A stretch of 64,000 nt of DNA from Dryococelus australis (Eukaryota > Arthropoda > Insecta > Phasmatodea > Phasmatidae): the NCBI GenBank assembly GCA_029891345.1, contig CM057000.1, forward strand, positions 131,738,163-131,802,162, read 5' to 3'. Numbering within the stretch: the stretch's first letter is position 1; every line of letters begins with the position of its first letter. Below, one piece after another: positions 34,175 to 47,814 of this stretch. The notes beneath the pieces are model-generated. The model was not told where the DNA came from, did no database searches, and worked only from the letters and a program-made list of their open reading frames with translations. A program made the translations under genes and the position numbers.

Positions 34175-35645
34175 AACCTTCTCCCACAGCCCCAGACACG
34201 AATAAGATCGGTAAGGCCACAATGGCCAGAGTGAAAAATGCAAGGGCAAGGCAGGAGAAAAGTGCACTTGAAGTAGAGGAGTAATAGTGATAGCCAGTAT
34301 GTCACAAACACAAAGGTGCATTATTTTCATTCTGAACGAGAGTCTAGTGAGAGGTTTGATAAGTTCTATTATTAATAACTTAAGCAACGTACTCTTTACG
34401 TTATATAGCATGTAACTAAATTCCTATTATACATGTTGAGGGCTTTTAGGGGGGACAAAGTAGAAAACATTTTTCATAGTGTTTACAATCTAAAACATTG
34501 AAAATAAACGCTGTGCCCGTGTTCTTTGCACTGGCACAAAGATTCTATCAGATTTTTTACACAATAATAACACTGGCAGATACACTTGACACCAATCAGT
34601 ATGTAGCATCTGGTCCTACATTGGAGACATTTTAAATTACGATTTATTTTGCACTTGTCATTAGGTTTATTTTCTTTATTTACTCCATAATCAAACAAAA
34701 CACCAGTTCCTGTGCAAAAATCAAGAATACAGTTACAGTACCATATCAATACTAACTTTTATGCAATGAACAGGAAAATTTTTCGTCAACGTAATCAAAT
34801 TTTTAATTTATCAATCAGGCACTATTTTAAGTTTCTTCAATAAAAGTAACAGTAGTTAGTATTTGTTTAAATTTTTAACAGTATTCTTTTTACGATTTAA
34901 AATTTTACCAGCAATAATATTAGATGATTGATTTATATTATAAAAAGGTGCCAATACAATGCTTCTTATGTCACAATTTAATAAATACAATTACGATCTA
35001 ACCAATCTATTTTATTGCCTATATATTCACCTGGCACACGCCTGAGCAAACACCAACTACCTCTTGCATTTCCCGTAACTGTATTATGGAACATTACCAT
35101 TTAAAGTTAAAATATTTCTCTGAATAATATGAAAATAAGTTCTTTTTTTCTCTCATGCTGTGCCCAATATCACCATCAACAGACAAATATTCAAACAAAC
35201 ATTCAACCTCATACCATTTCATATTATTACTTTTGTAATACTTGTTACAAAACATCAATATGGAATGTAACCAGTGCAGAATCAACTGTGAGCAGACAGA
35301 CAGCCCTCCTAATACTACCGAGGGCTGCTGCATTTAGAGCATTGCGAATGCTGTAATAGTTATTTATAGCATTTAGTCAGTCACTAGTGACCAGTATCTA
35401 GTGCCCACTTGGAGGTGGTCCAGAATAATTGTGTTCATACTACCTCGATAGTCTGTTACATCATCTGTTTGGGCTGGGAGTTCTCTCATTAATTCTCGAA
35501 CCTCCTCTGCATGCTTACCTTGATTATAAATATTTGTTGGATTCCCTCAGGTGTGTCGAATCCTGACATTTTAAGTGCGACTAGGCGTTATTCCAACGTT
35601 GTCCCCTGACATTTTGTGCGCATCTTATCCTTGTATCACGCACTA
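34175..35645. other. no gene seen
   Basis: AT-rich sequence; a few short open frames without similarity. A possible splice acceptor (ATTCCCTCAG at 35550) precedes the Rep-like frame. Confidence 0.45.
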
Positions 35646-35652
35646 TTGCATC

Positions 35653-36101
35653 ATGCACGTGTGTGGCGCGCATGAGCGAGGTCCGGCAGCATCAGATTTC
35701 TGTTCCCCACCCCTCAAGGAAGCGGCGAAAAGCCATGTAAGAAAGAATCCCACTCAGTTCTTTGGTACAATTTCACATGTACCTTTCATGAAGGAGGGGC
35801 TACTAGACTTATTGATGATGCTTTTCCCGATCTCTTACTACTGTACTGCCCTGGAGAGGCATGCAGATGGGTTCCCCCACCTCCACTTTTGGGTGGAGAA
35901 AGCCTTGAGAATAGGTATAAAAGAGATAGTGGATGTGCTGCGAAGTCATATTCCCTCTGGTTTTCTCAACCTACAGAGTGTGCGGAAGAGGAAAGCCTCT
36001 CTTCAATATATAACCAATGAAGACTTCTCAGCCCTCCATAATTTAAGTGTTTCGGATTTAAACTTTAATTTTCAACTGCATCACTGGGTGCGAAAAACTT
36101 G
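35653..36101 (+). pseudogene. HUH (Rep-type, single-Tyr) endonuclease domain, 3'-truncated
   Basis: The open frame carries, in the right order and spacing, the three motifs of rolling-circle Rep endonucleases. Motif I-like QFFGTISH is at 35755-35778. Motif II HADGFPHLHFW (35860-35892) has the HxH metal ligands (HLH, 35878-35886). Motif III-like LQYITNED (36001-36024) has the candidate nucleophile Tyr at 36007-36009; the Lys usual in YxxK is replaced by Asn. A conserved-looking NFNFQLHHWVR follows. Such domains nick single DNA strands and stay bound through Tyr. They occur in CRESS DNA viruses, parvovirus relatives, plasmids, Helitrons and Replitron transposons. A single Tyr and no fused helicase here argue against Helitron. 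Start chosen at ATG 35653; the frame is open upstream to a GTG at 35575. The domain is cut off where a SINE begins, so any C-terminal part is missing. Confidence 0.6.
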
Positions 36102-36262
36102 TGGGAATTTTGCTGAATGATGCCGCTGGTTGGAAGGTTTTCTCAGGGATCTCAGTTGGCCCTGCCCTTGCATTCCGGTGCTGCTCCATACTTACATTGC
36201 TTCACCTTCATCTGCTTTCAAAACTTCGATATTATGAACCACCCTAAACTCTTTACTCACAC
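36102..36262 (+). repeat. 5'-truncated SINE joined to the Rep-like frame
   Basis: It starts inside the SINE body at GTGGGAATTTTGCTGAATGA (family: GTGGGAATCGTGCTGGATGA) and continues through TTCCGGTGCTGCTCCATAC to the CTCTTTACTCACAC tail. The last six codons of the Rep-like frame and its stop are SINE sequence. Confidence 0.8.
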
Positions 36263-36264
36263 TA

Positions 36265-37335
36265 AGAAAACTTTACATGCAAGCCACTGAAAGACAATGA
36301 GGAGCGTTACAAATGGGGAGGGTGGGAAGTTTTTTCATGCATATGTGCTTGTATGTATGTCCTGTAATCGTGTGTATTTTGGGTTGTACGTGACATTCAA
36401 GAAAAGTGTTGAACCAAAATTAAAAATATTACTTACTTGGATGAAATGCTAGAGATTGAAGGCATACAAAATATTATGATGTTTACATGTACTTACTAAA
36501 GAAAGACATACTACGATTATATATAAATGAAGCAGACTTCAAATACAATTATTTTCATATTATTTAATGGATTGTTTTTCTTAACTAAAAATATAGAAAA
36601 TTGATGCTGCTCAGGAGTTATGTGATGAAATCAAAAGAAAATTTAACTACTTTCCTAACATAATGTAATTAAGTATTCTAATAGGTATACTAGTGAATGA
36701 ATTACAAATCTAGCCAAATGTTCATGTTTTTTAACCATGCAAGGAATATTGCATGGCTAGCAGAAAAAAGAACTGAATCTTTATATTTACTGTCCATGAG
36801 AAAGTGGCCTCTGGGTAGCAGAAATATAAGGAATTTCTCCGTCACCAATTATTACAATTTAAAGATCAGTCTTACTTCCCTTTGTGTGGTGGATTCATCA
36901 AAAGTCATCCAGCACAAGGCCACACGGTCCTTGGGCTCTTTGTGAGTTGTGTTAATGAAGGCACGATGGAAAGAAAGTTATGGTTCATCCGAGGGATCTA
37001 TCAACCAGAATAGTGTGTCCGCAGCAAAGTTTCTATCCTGGCTTGTCTCCTCTTTCAGGAGGTGGTAATCTCGAAGATGAAGGGGTTCATGGTCTGGCTT
37101 CAGCTTGGAGGTCAGTGCTCACTGACCAATGAAATCAACGCCATTTACTTACTGATCCTCTCTCACTTTTATCCCAATCCTGTGGTCAACTCTTATGTGC
37201 CACATAAATACCAGATAGGTTGCCAATGTACGAAACACCCCTCTGCAGAACAATGTAGTTTTGCAGCATCGTCCAGGCATAGCAGCAAGTGACACCCAAG
37301 TAAAACAAGTCCATATTCCAAAGTCATTACAGATT
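36265..37335. other. intron sequence, nothing recognised
   Basis: A stretch at 36890-37290 is GC-richer and open on the plus strand over 76 codons, but I recognise no family. Confidence 0.4.
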
Positions 37336-37338
37336 ATA

Positions 37339-37569
37339 GACTGTCCACGGTCAAGTGAGCACTTTCGAGGCCCTAGTTAATTTTTTCTTCCAGCCAATTT
37401 TTATCCTTGAACCACCTTTTTAAATAAATATCCATGTAATTAATAAACACAGTGTGTATATTCCACCGCACTCATAAGTGAATGTCTAAGGCTAAAATAA
37501 ACTATATTTATTGACTATTATCCCAAATGGGAGGGCTTTCAAAAGTGCTCACTTTACCATGAACAGCCA
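37339..37569 (+). mobile_element. MITE copy D, TTCAC..GTGAGCAC family
   Basis: Left end ACTGTCCACGGTCAAGTGAG, right end AAAGTGCTCACTTTACCATG followed by AACAGCC. At 231 bp it matches copy B in length, interior and orientation. TA-rich sequence borders both ends (ATTATA / CAATAG), so the target duplication is not clear. It lies about 240 bp downstream of MBD2/3 exon 2, at the start of intron 2. Confidence 0.88.
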
Positions 37570-37805
37570 ATAGCAATGTGTACCCAAATATAGTCTTAAC
37601 AGCTCATAAACACACAAATACAGCCAGTATTGCTTATACCTTACAGGGCAAGTCACTTGCCCATCAGTATACTAGTCTAGTACAAAAAAAACTTCAACTA
37701 ACTAAGCTTGAAATTTAACTTTTAAATAAAGACTTGGTGATTGTCCAGAGTTCTAACAATGCCAACCACTATGACCTTAAACAATTCCTTAGCTACTGCA
37801 CTGAC

Positions 37806-37958
37806 CTGTAGTCAAATTGAGTGCCTCGTTGTTTCTTGTTCTTGCGCATAAGCAGTGAGTTGACCTTGCCAGAGCGGAAATCGAACGTAGCAAGGTCCAT
37901 GGTGTTCCCCAGGTACCTCGCCAATTGTGGCTTGCTTCGAAACTTCTTGCCATCTGGG
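37806..37958 (-). CDS. MBD2/3: MBD2/3 exon 2 (C-terminal half of the methyl-CpG-binding domain)
   Basis: The acceptor TTGTGTTCTCAG and donor TACAG/GTCAGTG are clear. The first base completes Ser39, and the exon reads SPDGKKFRSKPQLARYLG, then NTMDLATFDFRSGKV, the most conserved part of MBD2/3 proteins, where the loop, helix and hairpin pack against DNA. A basic tail (MRKNKKQRG) follows and the exon leaves after two bases of codon 90, in phase with exon 3. Length is 153 nt, as expected with no indel. It includes the Arg and Ser residues of the KKFRSKPQL loop seen in DNA-binding family members. Confidence 0.96.
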
Positions 37959-38019
37959 CTGAGAACACAATACCACACTTATTACAGTACTGTGTGCTTT
38001 TCATTACTCAAATGATTAC

Positions 38020-38555
38020 ATTTTACATTCTTCAAACAGAAAAACTTACGCATCATGTAGACAAAGCAATTTGTTTATTACGATCACATTCATTTTTTTT
38101 GTGATGTAAAGTCACTGGTAGTGAGCACATTAAGCCTATTACAATATCAAGAGTAATAATGATGATGATAATAATATATTTACTTATTTATTTTAAATTT
38201 AATGTGCCACCCAACAGTGTTGACCATTAACTGGGCGATACACACATAATACAAACATTAAATACAAATACTGACCCAGACAACAGAACAAAGACACATT
38301 ACATCCAAAATAGACAATTGGAGTACATATAACCAGGAACAACATACAAACAACACAAAAGGCACAAACACAGACGTGGGTACTTCAGAATAAAATTGCA
38401 CCAAAGTGCTGAATAACATAATAAGATTATTAAATACATACAATAAAATATTAAATTAACAAGATTTAAAGGTTAAAAGCATAAATCAGAAATTGTCTAC
38501 AGACTATTGTGATGCTTATAAAGCTCGGGAAAATTTAATTTCTAACCCTTAAAGG
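38020..38555. other. intron 1 sequence, nothing recognised
   Basis: AT-rich sequence between exon 2 and the LINE remnant; its left part may belong to the LINE 3' end. Confidence 0.4.
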
Positions 38556-38559
38556 GATC

Positions 38560-40400
38560 AAAATTAAAAACACATCTACTGACTAGATAGTTTCTGGGAA
38601 TTAAAGTACAAAAAGTATGCTAAATTATATGGAAATAATTAGGAATATTTAGACCCAACAGTTTATTTACAGCATAACAAAAAGTGAGATAGAAATGCAT
38701 TAGCTAAAAAGAAAGCATTATTAACATCATGTTGGATTTTTAATGTCTGAGTATTGAATCTAGTAAGTTCACTGTTATAACTGAAATCTTGACTATTCAA
38801 AAATTTGTTAAAAATAAGTTTAAAAATATTTGTTTGAACATTTTCAAATCTATTTGAATCTGTGTAGTAACATAATTCCAAATAACTGAACAATAATCTA
38901 ATCTAGATCAAACTAAAGAATACTAAAGATACAACAAAGAATCAGGTGTTGAAGCAGAGCAGGTAGTAAATTTAATTAAACTTAAAATACCTATAAATAA
39001 TATTACTAATTAGACTATCAACATGGTAATGAAAATATAATTTTGAGTCTAGAATCACTCCAAGATCACGAACATAATCTACTCTTTTTATTATAAGATT
39101 ATTAACAAAATATTTATATACAACAGGATTAGTTTTTCTAGTAGAGGAAATACACATAGTTTTGCTTGGATTTAATATCATTGCATTATTGATACACCAA
39201 TTAATTAAAGCAAAAATTTCTTCTTGTAAAAGTACACAATCATTTGAATCTCTAATATTTTGTAAATCTTCAAATCATCAGCATAAAGAAGAGCTCGTGA
39301 TCAACTATAACACTTAAAATATTATTTATGAAAATATTACAGAGCAATGGTGATAGTGTTCTGCCTCATGGAACACCAGAAGATACATTACAATGAGAAA
39401 AGAGGGAAGTTTCTTATTTTCACAACAAACTTTCTATCAGAAAAATATTTGGAAAACCAATCAACATATGAGTTATCTAAACCTATGGTTTGTAATCTTT
39501 CCAATATAACTGAATGTTGACAAGTGTCAAAAGCTTTTTGCAGATCAAAATATATAACATCAGTTTGGTTTCTAGTAGTTACTTCTCCATATAGATTATT
39601 AACAAAATTGAAAAGATTAGTGGATGTAGTTTTATCTATTTTAAAATCATGTTGGCTATCTGTTATTAAGTTTTTTGTATGAAAATTTAAATGTCTATGA
39701 ATTACTTTCTCAAATATCTTTGAAAAACTACACAAAAGATATATACGTATATAGTTATTCACATCATATTTATTCCCTTTCTTAAAAATAGGAACCACAA
39801 TTGTGGTTAGGCTAGGATATACACCACAAGAAAGACTATAATTAAAAATATGGGTTAAAAGTGGAATAAAGGAACTAGCACATCCTTTTATTATGAAATT
39901 AGGGATATCATCAATGAACGTAGCCTTTCTGTTTTTAAACCTTTTAATTGCCCAAAGTACCAAACCTTGTGTAAGTATAAGAGTTGATACATGTAAATTG
40001 TTTCTATAAAATTTACATTGAGGACTTGTATTACGTGCTGTCTGCACATACACCTCTGCAAAATGTTTAGCAAACATATTGGCAAGGGCTTCAGGATCAT
40101 GGATCATTTTACTATAAGATGATAAGATTATTTTTCCTCTGCAGCCTTTTTAATTTTTCCACTTTTAGGTTTAACACTTTTATTTCTTGATTTATGTAGG
40201 TAAAAATTTCCTTTTCTTGCACCTCTGGTGCAAAACGCGAAACTAATATGGCCTTCATATGTGGTCTAGCCATTTTAGGGACAGTTTTGAAGTTCACATT
40301 GTTCCGTACTCCAAGCTGGATTGGTTTTCTTGCAGACGTTGTTTTGATCGCTGGGGAGCTGAGCTGCTCTCCGTTGGAAGCCTTTGTGCCTATATATCCT
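38560..40400 (-). pseudogene. non-LTR retrotransposon (LINE) remnant
   Basis: At the 5' side (about 40150-40400) lies an ORF1/gag-like piece, ARPHMKAILVSRFAPEVQEKE and a following leucine-rich helix. It runs straight into reverse transcriptase: LVLWAIKRFKNRKATFIDDI (fingers), PIFKKGNKYDVNNYIRIYLL (block 3), DVIYFDLQKAFDTCQHSVIL (block A, catalytic Asp kept), LLYADDLKIYK near 39260-39290 (block C, YADD intact) and NPSKTMCIS..RVDYVRDLGVILDSKL (thumb, 38990-39180). The missing endonuclease and the ORF1-RT junction mean an internal deletion. Frameshifts lie near 39390 and 39200. The motifs suggest the Jockey/CR1 side of the non-LTR families, an inference. It sits in MBD2/3 intron 1, same strand. 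Confidence 0.85.
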
Positions 40401-40404
40401 TATA

Positions 40405-41165
40405 CTGTGCAAAAATCTAATTTACTTAAAGATGTGCTATTCTAACAATAAATTAATATTGGCATATTTAACTTCAAACAGATCTAGTGAAAAACGTTAG
40501 AATAAACAGTAAAATATTTACAAATTAACGACTCAATAAAATCACATACTATATAGGTACAAAATTGTTTCAACAATACACTATAGAATAAAATACAAAT
40601 ATGACAACTTGTCATGCGTACAACAGAAAAATTCAGAGACGAGAAAAAGGAGAAGAAAATGTCTGCAAGCAATTCCCAATGAATAAATAAAGTTTATACC
40701 CTTGTTCCACTTGGGATTTATCATCAAAACTGTAAGTACTACACAACTCATACACAAGCACAGTTAGGGTGTTAGGAGTGTTACAAGAGAGTGTGTGTGT
40801 GTAACTGACCTCTCAATCTTCGCATAGCTGCTTGACCTTGTGTAACTTGCGTATGAGTGAAAACTAGTGTGATAACCAATGTTTATCAACTTTAGCAACA
40901 TAATTTAACTCTCAGCATTTTCTAGACCTTATCAACACCCTATGCCATATGATCTTGCAGTTCATTCACAGCTCAACAACAACAAAATAATTCAACAGCT
41001 TTAACAGTGTCTGTGGTGTAAATTCAGTATGCGACAACTTACTGCAGTCGGATCCACTTCCTGATAACTTGGATGAAAATATTTTGACTTAAACATAATG
41101 AGTTGTTTAGTTTACAGTCGGACAGTCATGGTATCGTGGCTTCGTTTTTGGGTAAGCATGTTGTT
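40405..41165. other. intron 1 sequence, nothing recognised
   Basis: AT-rich intron sequence, including a short (GT)n tract near 40794. Confidence 0.45.
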
Positions 41166-41171
41166 CAGGGT

Positions 41172-41332
41172 GAATCAACTCCACCAGTTGCCAGCCCATC
41201 TGCAAATGTAAGGCTTCCCAAGATCAATTTGACTACTTTTTCTGGTCAGTGGGAAGACTGGCCTATATTTTAGCAGTTGAATCAGGCTATCATTCACAAC
41301 AATCGTTGTCTGGGTGATGTTGAAAAGTTCTT
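41172..41332 (+). pseudogene. BEL/Pao gag fragment
   Basis: One plus-strand frame reads NVRLPKINLTTFSGQWEDWP, a stop, then a segment ending in NNRCLGDVEKF. The RLPK(I/L)xLxxFSGxxxxWPxF pattern followed by SxxxxxxDVEKF is the signature N-terminal gag of BEL/Pao retrotransposons. The stop at 41274 replaces the Trp usual there. No pol or LTR is visible nearby, so this is a short relic. Confidence 0.75.
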
Positions 41333-41339
41333 ATTTAAT

Positions 41340-43505
41340 TCCAGCATTGAAACTTGTGTCTCTGCCAGTTGGCACGTTAGTGTGTATACACGAATATCTA
41401 TATAACTTTCCAGTTTACTTGAATCCTGCTGTAATTTGGTTTCAATATTAGCAAAATGTAGATTTTGTTAATTCTTTAATTCAACAAAATTACAATTTCG
41501 TTTTTCGTCCTGATTCACAATTTTTTCCTTTATTAACAGGTGTGTAGTTGGTAGACATTTTTAAGAAGCCACGTAAAAAATATGGCTCGCTTTGCCACTC
41601 AGTCATAGCAAACGTCACTCACTGTTTTTTTAATTTGTCGGCCAACACGTTGAGGCACCAGTTTGTCAGTTGTGCCATCCAGATGCAGACGTATATATGT
41701 AAGGTAGGGGATTCAAGGCAGTGTATGTTTATTCATACTACCCGGCATACACTTGACCTCACTCCAGTGTCCCATCCTCGCTGCACACAGGATCACACAG
41801 TTCACAATACAAAAAAAACATATAACTAGAAATAGGTGGAAGCCTGAGAGCCCAGGAGTAATTTTCACCTGTATGACATTTGTAATAGTGTAATCAAATA
41901 GTATTAAGGATGTCTGACACACTTCTGGAAGCAGACAAAAGAGCTCTCTCTGGTAAATCGGACTAGAAGTCAGATGTGTGAGTAGGAGTGTAATAAAATA
42001 TGCAATTACAACAACTCTGTTTTCAGAATGACATTACCGGTACTCATTTGAAGTTGCTAGTAAACAAGTGTGTCACACTCTTAAGAGGTATTTTCAACAG
42101 GTATCAATATTAGCATGTCATCGAATCAACACACAAAACCTTATAACTACTGGGACACAAGTAAAAGCACATTTAAAAATAATTATACAAATTTTTGATA
42201 GACAAGAGACACAACGAAACACTGACAAAGATGCAAAATATACATAGATATCTCAAGACAAGAAAACTATTAGCCTTGGAACAAACATAATAATTTCCGA
42301 GCAATTTAGCAACACTTCCACTTCATTAGACAATTTGATTAAAATTAATTTTCAAATACATTAAAATGTACTATCACACATATTGTGGTGGTTTTTCGAT
42401 ATTGATCTGTATTTTTGGAGGAAATAGTACTTTTATTTATTTAAAGTATACTAAAGAACTTGACTGGATTACTAATTACTTAGGATAAACCAGATCTAGA
42501 CTTGGCATACAGAATGTCAAACGCATGAAAGAAAGTTCGTAGTAAATGCTCATTTCTGGACTGGGATTATTTCCTTACTGTTTTGAAATTTAGCTTGTAG
42601 TTACAAACGTAGCTCATTCGAGACTAATTAATCTCATTGTGGTAAATGGGCGTAACTTGATACTCTCAGACAAAACACTCTTCTAGGGAATAAACTTGTA
42701 CACTTTCATCTTAAAATTTTCCTTTAGATAGATCAGTATGAAATTCAACCACTAATTCTCAATTGGAAGCCAGTTCCACATCACAGAAAAGTAGTTAAAT
42801 ATTTGACGTTTACCTCACCGCCGGCAACTGAATTTTACAGCTGATCCTTGTTGATAATGAACTGCGTCATACTTCTGGACGTCTGCACTGCCTCTCCGCA
42901 AAACTAATTTATGTCTGTCATAATCAGACCGTTTCCTGTTCATCTAACTTCTTTAATGGCTCATGGAAAAGACGCTTACATATTCTAGACAAGATTGAAA
43001 ATTTTACTTAATAACGTCATTGCCCTGAGTAACGGATCAACAACTCCAGCCCCGAAACATACTGCAATCTATTTGAATAGATACAATAGATACAAGAGAA
43101 TAGATACGTTTATTAGCAGTACAAAACAAACACTTCCTCCATTCAGATTTCGTCTTTGTAGAACTCACCTATTTACAATATTAAATATTTCTTAAGAAAA
43201 GAAGTATGTAGGCCTATGTATACAGACTACAACTCAGGCCACACAAATATATATGCAAGTCATATGTGTCACAAATTATTAACAAGCTTATTGTAATTAA
43301 TTTGAAATTTTTTGCCTTCAGTAAAAAAATATATTTACCATAAAAATAAATAAATAAATTTTAAACAATTTACACCACTATTCAAGGTCAAACATAAATA
43401 TTTAGAAATTGTTATTTTTCTTCTGAATAATCAAAATTATGATAAATATTGGGCCAAATTGTAAATAAATACATAAATATCTGTGAGGTGTACCCTCACA
43501 CCGGC
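41340..43505. other. intron 1 sequence, nothing recognised
   Basis: AT-rich sequence; short open frames without similarity. Confidence 0.45.
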
Positions 43506-43510
43506 AATTA

Positions 43511-43767
43511 TTTTTAGGTGGTGACATGAAGTGTCACTCATTAGCGAAGCTTGGAGTTTCCCCACAAATGATTTTCAAGCGTGGCCTCCTCTCACTTCAA
43601 AATACTGTACAAGTGTAGCCAAACGTTGTGCACCGAGCCAGAGTCCCAGCACCAGCAGGGGAGTAAATTCCAAAACAGTAATACAAGGCATGTCTGCAAT
43701 TTTTTTAGGTGGTGACGAGAAGCGTCACGCATCAGCGAAGCTTGGAGCTTCTCCATAAATGATTTGT
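43511..43767 (+). repeat. pair of ~62-bp direct repeats, 191 bp apart
   Basis: TTTTTAGGTGGTGACATGAAGTGTCAC...GCGAAGCTTGGAG...AAATGATTT occurs at 43511-43573 and again, with about ten differences, at 43701-43767. Each copy contains GGTGACnnGAAGnGTCAC, able to form a short stem. Origin unknown. Confidence 0.8.
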
Positions 43768-43769
43768 CA

Positions 43770-44530
43770 TATGTAGCCTATTTACACTGAGAAATAATGT
43801 GCGTGTTTTAGAATTTAACATATTTTTGTACCACCCTATTTGTAATATTACTGTAATATTGTCTCATGAAAACATGTTTAATTGCAAAAAGATTGAACTG
43901 AACGACCTAAATTGACACCAATACAATTTAGAAATACTATAGTGGAGAGGGCTATGAACTGGAGGGCAATTGTGGGGTAAAAGTTTATAATGCAAATGTA
44001 CTTATTTAGAACTTTTTTTACCTCATAATTTCCCTGACCTTCATAATCCTCCCCACTATCGTTTTTTGAGGTTTCTATTGATCAAATGTTTGTGAGGGAG
44101 TGGAATGTGTTAAGGGAGGAATTGGTACGTGTGTGTGTGTGTGTGTGGGGGGGGGGGGGTTGATAAGTTCAGGAAGGGAGTGGAAGAGGAGTTGGTTGGG
44201 TGAAGGAGAGGTGAGAGCTCGCCACCGGGCGGCAGCCTAGTTGTGAGAGAATGTATTTATTTGTTTATTATTACTGTTCGGTGTAATTAGTAGAATGGAA
44301 TTATACCACATTCAGATTTTTTTTTCTTCAGAAAAGCCTCTATTCAAGAATTACCTCGAATTTGTTTGTAGAGCCCTAAGTATGAGCATCCAGCTCTTTA
44401 GGGTAGGTCTAAATAAATAGAAAAGAAATGGTCACAGCAAACCATAACTACAGCAATTGAGTAGGCTTACTTTTAGATAACTTTTTACCATACACAAAAC
44501 ACATGCACGTTACTCCAGTCATTGCACATA
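43770..44530. other. intron 1 sequence with (GT)n and G13
   Basis: A (GT)n tract joins a G13 run at 44127-44159. No exon is seen before MBD2/3 exon 1. Confidence 0.5.
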
Positions 44531-44534
44531 ATAC

Positions 44535-44650
44535 CTGTAATAATATACATCGATTTTTCCTGCAGAGAGTCCAGTCTTACGAGGGACCTCTTCCCTTTGC
44601 CAACCTTTAGGTAAAGCAGAGCATTCAAACTTTCTTTTTTCGCCAGACAT
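44535..44650 (-). CDS. MBD2/3: MBD2/3 exon 1 (start of protein and N-terminal half of the MBD)
   Basis: The ATG at 44650 opens MSGEKRKFECSALPKGWQRE, then EVPRKTGLSAGKIDVYYY, and the exon leaves after two bases at TACAG/GTATTAT. This aligns without gaps to the N-terminus of MBD3-type proteins (ERKRWECPALPxGWEREEV), so the domain begins almost at the first residue and there is no long N-terminal extension as in vertebrate MBD2. Lys32 and Tyr36 correspond to the residues that mammalian MBD2 has and mammalian MBD3 has lost (His30, Phe34). By family knowledge this protein should keep binding to methylated CpG. The start is 1.7 kb from that of KRR1, transcribed away from it. Confidence 0.96.
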
Positions 44651-47165
<2,515 letters not shown>

Positions 47166-47594
47166 AACTGTAAGTGAATAGTTTGAACTGTTTTAGTCAA
47201 TGAAATGACTTGGATAACAAGTGTTTATGAAAATATATGCATAAAGATTTCTGATAAAATCATACTTTTTTTTGTCACTTTTTTGCAACATGACAGTAAT
47301 ATTTAGAACAAAAATAATATTTTATGTGCCAATAAGTATTCTGGTAGTGCTAATGTTATTTATGAATTATTTAAAAACACAAATTAATTAGGCTACAATA
47401 GCCATGACTGGATTTTAGCCAAACATGATTTCCTGCCTATTTGCATCAGCTGTCTGCATGAATCTTTTTGTCTATGGCTGTCTGAGAGAAACGAGAAAGT
47501 AGTTGTCTCAGTTTTACAGAGCGAAAGCATGAGAGAGCACGTAGGTTATGCGAAAGAGTACTCTCTTGAAAGAGTATTCTTTAAATTGAGACAC

Positions 47595-47810
47595 TGTCTT
47601 AGTTGGCCAAGAGAGCACTGTCTCGTGCTCTCGCAACCACGTCATATGATGTTGGAGAGAATGCTCTTTGGTCATCTCAATTCATGTACTCGCTGGGGTG
47701 CTCTTGTACACACTGATGACGTGCCATATTTGTCTACATTATTTACATGTTTGAGTGAAGTTATAGCCTAGTAGAGTTTCTGGGCCAAAACCATGTGATG
47801 GTGGAGCAAA
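47595..47810 (+). repeat. diverged duplicate, right copy, in KRR1 intron 1
   Basis: Partner of the 46925 copy, about 670 bp downstream. It contains GAGAGCACTGTCTCGTGCTCTC, a near-palindrome. The open frame across it is not supported as coding. Confidence 0.6.
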
Positions 47811-47814
47811 ATAG

